Source: Verrucomicrobiota bacterium (GTDB taxonomy: Bacteria > Verrucomicrobiota > Verrucomicrobiia > Verrucomicrobiales > DEV007). Taken from it: a DNA stretch of 9,267 nt. How positions within the stretch are numbered: the first letter of the stretch is position 1; the number at the start of each line of letters is the position of its first letter. The notes under the pieces were generated by a model. It ran no database searches. It was given only the letters and a program-made list of their open reading frames with translations, and was not told the origin of the DNA. Of the stretch, positions 3,690 to 9,267 are shown piece by piece. The DNA lies in assembly GCA_013152075.1 (NCBI GenBank), contig JAADHD010000068.1:1-9267 (forward strand). The letters run 5' to 3'. Position numbers and translations under genes: made by a program.

Positions 3690-5869
3690 GTGCTGTAGCC
3701 ACAGAGATGCCCCGAACAACGGGGAGCTTGAATTCGCCCAACCGCGAATTCCCTCTGGAGCGTACCCGTAACATCGGGATCGCTGCGCACATCGACGCGG
3801 GTAAAACTACGCTGACCGAGCGGATTTTGTTTTACACTGGGATGATTCATCGAATCGGTGAGGTGCACGACGGCGCTGCAACGACTGACTGGATGGATCA
3901 GGAGCGCGAGCGTGGTATCACCATCACATCAGCGGCTGTGACCTGTGCCTGGAAGCAGATTCCGGAGGAGGGTATATACAAATCTTTTGCCGAGCAGAAC
4001 CAGCGAGTGAATATCATCGATACACCGGGCCATGTGGATTTTACGGCCGAGGTGGAGCGTTCGTTGCGAGTTTTGGATGGGGTGATAGTGGTCTTTTGCG
4101 GAGTGGCTGGAGTGCAGCCGCAATCGGAGACGGTTTGGCGTCAGGCAGATACCTACGGAGTGCCACGCATCATTTTTGTGAACAAGATGGATCGAGTTGC
4201 GGCGGATTTTGACGCAGCGCTTGAGGATGTTCGCCAAAAATTGGGAGCGAATGCGCATCCCATTTTGATCCCGATTGGGTCTGAGGAAAATTTGCGCGGC
4301 CAGATTGACGTGATCAACAAAAAGGGCATCATCTATTCAGACGATGATCTTTTGGGCTCTACTTATGAGCTGGTTGATTTGGACAGTGATCAAATGGCGA
4401 TTGCTGATGCGGCCTACGATACATTGCTGGAAGCCTTGGTGGAAGCGGATGAAGAAATCGGGCTGAAATTCCTCGATGAAGAGGAGATTGCTGTTACCGA
4501 TATCAAGGCGGCTTTGCGACGGGCGACGATTGCCAATAAAATTATACCTGTAGCAGGTGGGTCAGCTTTTAAGAATAAAGGAGTGCAATGCCTGCTTGAT
4601 GCGGTGATTGATTATTTGCCTAGCCCCGTGGAAATTCCTGCGCAGTCGGGACATAAGCCTGGCGATGAATCTTCGATGGTGCAGGCGCCGGCGGACGACA
4701 ATGGCAAATTTTGCGCACTGGCCTTCAAATTGTGGAGCGATAAGTTTGTCGGCAAGTTGGTATTTATCAGAGTTTACTCCGGCACGGTATCCAAGGGGGA
4801 TTCGGTGTATAACCCGCGCACAGGAAAAACCAGTCGCGTGGGCCGTCTGATTCAGATCCAGTCGGATGAGCACAAGGATATTGGAACCTGTTATGCAGGA
4901 GATATCGCTGCCATTGTAGGAATCAAAACGGTGGGAACCGGTGATACTTTGGCGGACAAAAAATTTGATATCATGCTGGAGCCGCCCGCTTTTCCAGAGC
5001 CGGTGATTTCGATGTCGGTTGAGCCGCGGACTACGCTGGATCAGGATAAAATGGCGTTGGCGCTGAAAAGCTTATCCGAGGAGGATCCGACTTTCACAGT
5101 CCATTCGGATGAAGAGACCGGACAGACGATTATTTCAGGCATGGGTGAGCTGCATCTGGAAGTGCTGCAGGAGCGGATGAAGCGTGAGTTTGGGGTCGAA
5201 AGCGCATCGGGCAAACCTCAGATCGCTTATCGCGAAACCATCAAGGCTGTGGCAGATGGTGAAGGCAAGCTGATCAAGCAGTCTGGCGGCACCGGTCAAT
5301 ACGGGCACGTGATTCTAAAAGTTGGCCCGAACAAGCAGGGTGACGGATTGACGATCGAAAACAAAGTGACCGGAGGGTCCATTCCCAAAGAATTTATCAA
5401 CGCCTGTTACGCGGGGATCAAAGAGTCCATGCTGAATGGCATTATCGCGGGTTTTCCAGTGGTCGATGTACACGTCGATTTGCTAGATGGATCCAGTCAT
5501 GACGTCGACTCGAATGAGCAGGCTTTCAAGATGGCGGCGATTTTTGCAGTGAAGGATGCCTTCAAAAAAGCAAATGGGATCTTGCTTGAACCGATAATGG
5601 GAGTAGAGGTGACGACCCCGGACGAATATCAGGGTGATATTATCGGGGATTTGAATCGTCGTCGTGGAAAAATCCAACAGATCGATAGCAAGGGAAGCCT
5701 GAGCGTCGTAAAAGTGGAGGCCCCCCTGGCGGAGATGTTCGGCTATTCGACGGATATGCGCAGCCTCTCTAGTGGGCGAGCAGATTTTTCGATGAACCCT
5801 TCTCATTTTGAGGAAGTGCCGACGAAAATTGTAGCAGAAATTGTGGAATTGCGTGGCAGCGGCGGATAA
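3686..5869 (+). CDS. fusA: Elongation factor G
   Basis: EF-G is the cytoplasmic GTPase that drives tRNA-mRNA translocation and, with RRF, ribosome recycling. The 727-residue product has all domains: P-loop AHIDAGKT (34-41), switch I region ending ERGITI (75-80), DTPGH (112-116), NKMD (166-169) and SAF (293-295) in the GTPase domain; domain II about 335-430; ISGMGELHLEV (483-493) in domain III; GGTGQYGHV (534-542) opening domain IV; and LEPIMGVEVTTP (634-645) with GYSTDMRSLSSGR (686-698) in domain V. The GTG start gives an N-terminal lead about 17 residues longer than in E. coli. An ATG at 3707 (residue 8) is the main alternative start. Neither has a Shine-Dalgarno sequence. No tuf gene follows; rpsJ starts 63 nt downstream. 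Confidence 0.97.
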   Translation: MSAVATEMPRTTGSLNSPNREFPLERTRNIGIAAHIDAGKTTLTERILFYTGMIHRIGEVHDGAATTDWMDQERERGITITSAAVTCAWKQIPEEGIYKSFAEQNQRVNIIDTPGHVDFTAEVERSLRVLDGVIVVFCGVAGVQPQSETVWRQADTYGVPRIIFVNKMDRVAADFDAALEDVRQKLGANAHPILIPIGSEENLRGQIDVINKKGIIYSDDDLLGSTYELVDLDSDQMAIADAAYDTLLEALVEADEEIGLKFLDEEEIAVTDIKAALRRATIANKIIPVAGGSAFKNKGVQCLLDAVIDYLPSPVEIPAQSGHKPGDESSMVQAPADDNGKFCALAFKLWSDKFVGKLVFIRVYSGTVSKGDSVYNPRTGKTSRVGRLIQIQSDEHKDIGTCYAGDIAAIVGIKTVGTGDTLADKKFDIMLEPPAFPEPVISMSVEPRTTLDQDKMALALKSLSEEDPTFTVHSDEETGQTIISGMGELHLEVLQERMKREFGVESASGKPQIAYRETIKAVADGEGKLIKQSGGTGQYGHVILKVGPNKQGDGLTIENKVTGGSIPKEFINACYAGIKESMLNGIIAGFPVVDVHVDLLDGSSHDVDSNEQAFKMAAIFAVKDAFKKANGILLEPIMGVEVTTPDEYQGDIIGDLNRRRGKIQQIDSKGSLSVVKVEAPLAEMFGYSTDMRSLSSGRADFSMNPSHFEEVPTKIVAEIVELRGSGG

Positions 5870-5892
5870 GAACCGCTGAATTAAATTTAATT
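5858..5892 (+). repeat. Hairpin at the fusA stop and AT-rich palindrome
   Basis: AGCGG (5858-5862) can pair with CCGCT (5873-5877) around the fusA TAA; an alternative register pairs GCGG at 5862-5865. Just after it, AATTAAATTTAATT (5879-5892) is a perfect 14-base palindrome. There is no T-run of terminator quality, so read-through from fusA into rpsJ is likely. Confidence 0.3.
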
Positions 5893-5932
5893 TTAGGAAC
5901 AGACTTTAGACACACTGAAACCAAGTATTGAG

Positions 5933-6241
5933 ATGCAAAACACCAGCATAAAAATACGCCTTCGGGCTTACGATCACAGCATCCTCGACAAATCGACTCT
6001 CGATATTGTTGAGACAGCCAAGCGCACTGGCGCCAAAGTGGCGGGTCCGATCCCGTTGCCGACACGAATTGAGAAATTCAGTGTGAATCGCTCTCCGCAC
6101 GTGAATAAAAAATCTGCGGAACAATTTGAAATTAGAACGCATAAGCGGCTTTTGAATATCATTGAGCCGACTGCAAGAACGGTGGATGAGTTGAAGAAGC
6201 TCAATTTGCCAGCCGGGGTGGACATCACCATTAAGATTTAG
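5933..6241 (+). CDS. rpsJ: 30S ribosomal protein S10
   Basis: S10 is a 30S head protein and, as NusE, part of transcription antitermination complexes with NusB. The 102-residue product is full length, with IKIRLRAYDHSILDKS near the N-terminus, the AGPIPLPTRIEKF segment, and the extended loop SPHVNKKSAEQFEIRTHKR that reaches into the head. It opens the S10 cluster and lies 63 nt after fusA. No promoter with good boxes or Shine-Dalgarno sequence is seen in that gap, which suggests that it is read from the str transcript. The first ATG of the frame fits the usual S10 N-terminus. Confidence 0.98.
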   Translation: MQNTSIKIRLRAYDHSILDKSTLDIVETAKRTGAKVAGPIPLPTRIEKFSVNRSPHVNKKSAEQFEIRTHKRLLNIIEPTARTVDELKKLNLPAGVDITIKI

Positions 6242-6292
6242 TTGGAACTTTAATTGTTTTATTGACCCCAGGTCGAAATTGCACCCTGAACC

Positions 6293-6979
6293 ATGAGTAT
6301 TGGACTGATAGGTAAAAAGATTGGAATGACCCGCGTTTACACCGAGGAAGGTGTAGCTGTAGCGGTGACTGTGATCGATGTGAGTGATAACCAGTTTCTC
6401 CAGAAGAAAACACAGGAGAGAGATGGTTACTCAGCGATCCAGGTCGCTTTCGACGAACAGAAAGAGAGTCGTTTGACGAAATCGCAAAACGGTCATTTTA
6501 AAGCTAACGGAGGAGATACAAAGCGCAGGATACGAGAGTTTCGTGTAGCTGACGACGAGGCGCTGCCTGAAGTCGATCATCCCGGCATTGAGTTGTTTGA
6601 AAAAGACCAATGGGTGGATGTGATTGGAACCAGTAAAGGCAAAGGTTTCCAGGGCGTGGTCAAGCGTTACAATTTTGGTGGCCTTCCGGCTGCTCACGGA
6701 TCGATGATGCATCGCCGTCCGGGTGGTATCGGAGCTGGCACATGGCCGGGTCGTGTTTGGAAAAACAAAAAAATGCCCGGTCGTCATGGTCAATACCGCA
6801 AGACGATTCAGAATTTGAAAATCATCGACAAACGCGCAGAAGACAATGTGTTGTTGATTAGCGGAGCGATCCCAGGATCCAAGGGAAGTTATGTCATTAT
6901 CCGACCTGCTGTGAAACATGCAGTGCCGGATCAGAAACTGAAAGCAAGTGACGCACCGTCTAAAGACGAAAGCGCTTAG
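6293..6979 (+). CDS. rplC: 50S ribosomal protein L3
   Basis: L3 binds near the 3' end of 23S rRNA, starts 50S assembly and sends a long loop toward the peptidyl transferase centre. The 228-residue product begins MSIGLIGKKIGMTRVY, contains WVDVIGTSKGKGFQGVVKR and the central loop HGSMMHRRPGGIGAGTWPG, followed by KNKKMPGRHG and the GAIPGSKGSYVIIRPA block. At the position of E. coli Gln150, which is methylated by PrmB, this protein has Thr in GAGTWPG. The C-terminus ends in a short charged tail (KASDAPSKDESA). A small GACC-CCA-GGTC hairpin at 6264-6274 lies just upstream; no Shine-Dalgarno is evident. Confidence 0.98.
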   Translation: MSIGLIGKKIGMTRVYTEEGVAVAVTVIDVSDNQFLQKKTQERDGYSAIQVAFDEQKESRLTKSQNGHFKANGGDTKRRIREFRVADDEALPEVDHPGIELFEKDQWVDVIGTSKGKGFQGVVKRYNFGGLPAAHGSMMHRRPGGIGAGTWPGRVWKNKKMPGRHGQYRKTIQNLKIIDKRAEDNVLLISGAIPGSKGSYVIIRPAVKHAVPDQKLKASDAPSKDESA

Positions 6980-6993
6980 AAAGAATAAATTTT

Positions 6994-6999
6994 AAAGGA
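6994..6999 (+). promoter_or_regulatory. Shine-Dalgarno sequence of rplD
   Basis: AAAGGA lies 8 bases before the rplD ATG at 7008. It is worth recording because most starts in this window have no such motif. Confidence 0.6.
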
Positions 7000-7007
7000 C
7001 CATTATC

Positions 7008-7685
7008 ATGGCTGGAAAAGTAATTACAGTAGCAGCGGCTAAAAAAGCGAATATCGATGTCATCGAGGATCGTCGTGGAACACAAGCGGTTCACGAAGTG
7101 GTCACTGCGATGCGGGCGAATCGTCGTTCGGGCACAGCGAATACCAAGACTCGTGGTGAAGTGAAGCATTCCAACAAAAAGCCCTGGCGCCAGAAGGGCA
7201 CCGGCCGTGCTCGTGCGGGACGTACTGCTTCGCCAATTTGGCGTGGTGGTGGTGTGGCTTTCGGGCCTCGTCCAAGGAGCTATGCCAAGCAGACCAATAA
7301 ATCGACCAAGCGTCTGGCTTTTCGCAAGGCTCTCAGTGAGCGCATTATGGCTGGCGATGTGGTGACGGTTGCATCTTTCAAGGTGGCGGACGGCAAGACC
7401 AAGAGCTTTGTGGCGGCGGTCAAGGAGGCAGTGGAAGGCAATAAAGTGCTGATCATTGCCAGGGAGTTTGACGAATCCACTTTTCTTGCAGGCCGTAATC
7501 ACGTGTCAACTTTGTTGATGAGTGCGGCTGAGGTGAACACGGAGAACCTTTTGTATTTCGACAAGATCGTGGTGGTAAAGGGTGCGCTTGAGATCTTGGC
7601 AACACGCACTGGTGCTGCATCTGAAGAAAAAGCGGCAGCGGCTCCTGCGAAGGAAGAGGAAAAAGAAGCGGCGACCGAAGCGTAA
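7008..7685 (+). CDS. rplD: 50S ribosomal protein L4
   Basis: L4 lines the exit tunnel of the 50S subunit and in E. coli also represses the S10 operon. The 225-residue product has the conserved tunnel-loop region NKKPWRQKGTGRARAG (56-71) and the GGGVAFGPRPRSY segment (80-92), followed by the KRLAFRKALSER helix. The N-terminal strand region is a little shorter than in E. coli. The C-terminus, residues about 201-225, is a low-complexity Ala/Glu/Lys tail that makes the protein longer than the usual roughly 205 residues. The ATG has a Shine-Dalgarno motif at good distance. It overlaps nothing and is followed by rplW after 25 nt. Confidence 0.97.
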   Translation: MAGKVITVAAAKKANIDVIEDRRGTQAVHEVVTAMRANRRSGTANTKTRGEVKHSNKKPWRQKGTGRARAGRTASPIWRGGGVAFGPRPRSYAKQTNKSTKRLAFRKALSERIMAGDVVTVASFKVADGKTKSFVAAVKEAVEGNKVLIIAREFDESTFLAGRNHVSTLLMSAAEVNTENLLYFDKIVVVKGALEILATRTGAASEEKAAAAPAKEEEKEAATEA

Positions 7686-7710
7686 ATTGAAATTTTAGCA
7701 GGACGACACA

Positions 7711-7995
7711 ATGAAAGATATTTTTCAAGTTATCAAAACGATCCAACTGAGCGAAAAAGCGACGTTGTTGGCGGAATTGAACAACGAATACGTGTTCAAG
7801 GTGGATCGCTCTGCCAACAAGCTCGAGATCAAGGAGGCGGTGCAGAAGCTTTTCAAGAAAACTGTCATTGATGTGCGCACAGCCAATTACAAAGGTAAGA
7901 AAAAACGGGAGCGTCGGGCCGACTACGGTCGTGCTGCCCATTGGAAAAAAGCGTTTGTCCGCCTCAAGGAGGGGGAAACGATCGACATCGTATAA
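7711..7995 (+). CDS. rplW: 50S ribosomal protein L23
   Basis: L23 sits at the exit of the peptide tunnel and is a docking site for trigger factor and SRP. The 94-residue product matches the family in length and pattern: an N-terminal helix leading to LSEKATLLAELNNEYVFKVD, the ANKLEIKEAVQKLFKK segment with the typical VIDVRTANYKGKKKR stretch, and the C-terminal KKAFVRLKEGETIDIV. AGGA at 7700-7703, 7 bases before the ATG, is a weak Shine-Dalgarno match. It lies between rplD and rplB as in nearly all bacteria. Confidence 0.97.
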   Translation: MKDIFQVIKTIQLSEKATLLAELNNEYVFKVDRSANKLEIKEAVQKLFKKTVIDVRTANYKGKKKRERRADYGRAAHWKKAFVRLKEGETIDIV

Positions 7996-8013
7996 AGAAG
8001 ATTTTTTAAGATA

Positions 8014-8019
8014 AAGGGA
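8014..8019 (+). promoter_or_regulatory. Shine-Dalgarno-like sequence of rplB
   Basis: AAGGGA lies 5 bases before the rplB ATG at 8025. It is a moderate match to the anti-Shine-Dalgarno sequence. Confidence 0.45.
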
Positions 8020-8024
8020 TAGTC

Positions 8025-8873
8025 ATGCCGTTGAAAAAATTTAGACCAGTAACGCCTTCGAATCGTTATAAACTCCTGCCGGATTTTGCGGAGATTACGA
8101 AATCGAAGCCGGAAAAGAATCTGACCAGCCCGCTGAAAAAGTCGGGCGGACGGAACAATCGCGGACGAATTACTTGTCGCCACCGTGGTGGTGGGCACAA
8201 ACGCAAATACCGTTTGGTCGATTTCAAACGTTCTCGCCGTGATGGAGCAGCTAAGGTGATCGCGATCGAATATGATCCGAATCGCACTGCGCGCATTGCT
8301 TTGATTGAATACGAGGATGGTCAAAGAAGTTACATTTTGGCTCCACGAAACCTTGAAGTGGGCAACTCGGTTCAAGCCGGAGAAGGCAGTCCACTCAAGC
8401 CGGGTAACGCCATGCCGCTTGCTGAGATTCCGATCAGTAGCCTGGTGCATAATGTTGAATTGACCCCTGGGCGCGGTGGACAGATGGTGCGTAGCGCCGG
8501 GCAGTCAGCGACTTTGGCCAGTAAGGAAGAAAAATACGCTATTTTGAGATTGCCGTCCGGTGAAATGAGGAAGGTTAATTTGAAGTGTTTCGCTACGGTC
8601 GGGGTGGTCGGTAATCACGAGCACATGAATGTGGTGAGCGCCAAAGCGGGTAGAACTCGCTGGCTGGGGATTCGCCCGACTGTTCGTGGTATGTGCATGA
8701 ATCCGGTGGATCATCCCAATGGTGGTGGTGAGGGTAAATCAAAATCGGGTGGTGGACGTCAGCATTTGAAGAGTCCATGGGGGCACGTGAAAGGTCAGAA
8801 AACTCGTAAAAAATACAAGGCGAGTAATAAGTTTATTGTCGAAAGACGGAAGAAAAAGGGAGGGCGTCGCTAA
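8025..8873 (+). CDS. rplB: 50S ribosomal protein L2
   Basis: L2 is a primary 23S rRNA-binding protein needed for subunit joining and peptidyl transferase activity. The 282-residue product is full length, with GGRNNRGRITCRHRGGGHK (41-59), the SH3-like middle part, and NPVDHPNGGGEG (226-237). His230 matches the essential His229 of mature E. coli L2. Residue 232 is Asn where E. coli has His. The loop after GGGEG (KSKSGGGRQHLKS) is longer than in E. coli and accounts for much of the extra length, together with a basic tail KKKGGRR. An 86-nt gap separates it from rpsS, with a weak GAAAC-TCG-GTTTC hairpin at 8876-8888. Confidence 0.98.
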   Translation: MPLKKFRPVTPSNRYKLLPDFAEITKSKPEKNLTSPLKKSGGRNNRGRITCRHRGGGHKRKYRLVDFKRSRRDGAAKVIAIEYDPNRTARIALIEYEDGQRSYILAPRNLEVGNSVQAGEGSPLKPGNAMPLAEIPISSLVHNVELTPGRGGQMVRSAGQSATLASKEEKYAILRLPSGEMRKVNLKCFATVGVVGNHEHMNVVSAKAGRTRWLGIRPTVRGMCMNPVDHPNGGGEGKSKSGGGRQHLKSPWGHVKGQKTRKKYKASNKFIVERRKKKGGRR

Positions 8874-8959
8874 TTGAAACTCGGTTTCTCCAAAGCACGC
8901 TACATAACCAAACTATTTATAAATCGAAATTTACAGACTTCGAAAGCAATTAAAAAATC

Positions 8960-9235
8960 ATGGGCAGATCACTGAAAAAAGGACCGTTCGTTGACCAGAA
9001 ACTTCTGGGCAAAATTGATGCAATGAACGATAGCGGCGGTAAGCGTCCGATCAAAACCTGGTCAAGACGTTCGCTGATTACTCCTGATTTTGTCGGGCAT
9101 ACTTTTCTGGTTCACAATGGGAAAGATTTTCTTTCCGTGTTTGTTACGGAAAACATGGTGGGGCATAAACTGGGTGAGTTTTCTCCGACTCGGAGATTTG
9201 TCGCACATGGCGGGCACAATCCGAAAATCGGCTAA
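8960..9235 (+). CDS. rpsS: 30S ribosomal protein S19
   Basis: S19 binds the 30S head next to S13 and contacts the A-site finger of the 50S subunit. The 91-residue product is complete, with MGRSLKKGPFVDQKLL, the KTWSRRSLITPDFVGHTF core, and GHKLGEFSPTRRFVAHGGH at the C-terminus. The start is preceded by an AT-rich stretch without a Shine-Dalgarno sequence. In nearly all bacteria the next gene is rplV, and the 32 bases to the right edge are too few to show it. Confidence 0.98.
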   Translation: MGRSLKKGPFVDQKLLGKIDAMNDSGGKRPIKTWSRRSLITPDFVGHTFLVHNGKDFLSVFVTENMVGHKLGEFSPTRRFVAHGGHNPKIG

Positions 9236-9267
9236 ATAATTGATAGAGTTAAAAACGTAGTAAAACT

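Noticed and set aside
6960..7502. 180-codon open frame on the minus strand across rplD
   Set aside because: Antisense to a clear L4 gene, with no recognisable protein and no promoter or ribosome-binding signal of its own.
7923..8450. 175-codon open frame on the minus strand across rplW/rplB
   Set aside because: Shadow of strongly conserved ribosomal genes; the translation is not protein-like.
8700..8760. Repeated GGT triplets in rplB
   Set aside because: They encode the conserved Gly-rich loops of L2 and are not an independent repeat.
1..9267. CRISPR arrays, insertion sequences, prophage or defence genes
   Set aside because: No repeat-spacer pattern, transposase, integrase or terminal repeats were seen anywhere in the window.

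Overview
This window is an ordinary chromosomal core segment of a Gram-negative-type bacterium of moderate GC content. It holds the end of a SecD/F-type protein-export gene, a solitary ribosomal protein S21 gene, one chorismatase-family metabolic gene, a CAU-anticodon tRNA, and then the str and S10 ribosomal-protein clusters run together. The style of the proteins (a long N-terminal lead on EF-G, the L2 C-terminal loop, the short L4 N-terminus with an Ala/Glu/Lys tail) recalls Verrucomicrobiota, perhaps Opitutae. That placement is from memory and unproven.

Layout, all genes on the + strand: (1) left edge to 620, the 3' part of secF or of a fused secDF; (2) 674-1060, an rpsU unit with its own sigma70-like promoter, the gene, a perfect 9-bp hairpin and an intrinsic terminator; (3) 1111-2113, a one-gene unit encoding a chorismatase (FkbO/Hyg5/XanB2 family) with its own TTGACA box; (4) 2171-2289, a tRNA-CAU with promoter and encoded CCA; (5) 2290-2633, a gene-free leader with several small hairpins; (6) 2634-5869, rpsL-rpsG-fusA; (7) 5933-9235, rpsJ-rplC-rplD-rplW-rplB-rpsS, which continues past the right edge, presumably to rplV.

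Apart from the chorismatase, the genes serve protein synthesis and export: S21, S12, S7, S10 and S19 for the 30S subunit, L3, L4, L23 and L2 for the 50S subunit, EF-G for translocation, and SecF for the proton-driven step of secretion. The chorismatase is the one accessory enzyme. Its conserved Cys/Glu pair near the C-terminus suggests a 3-hydroxybenzoate-forming type, which could feed an aryl-polyene or xanthomonadin-like pathway encoded elsewhere.

I see no convincing undescribed system. The points worth a second look are the isolated chorismatase, the lack of tuf between fusA and rpsJ, a 9-codon mini-ORF overlapping the fusA start by 4 nt, a structured rpsL-rpsG gap where S7 autoregulation would be expected, the mostly absent Shine-Dalgarno sequences, and an ambiguous reading frame in the first 60 bases.
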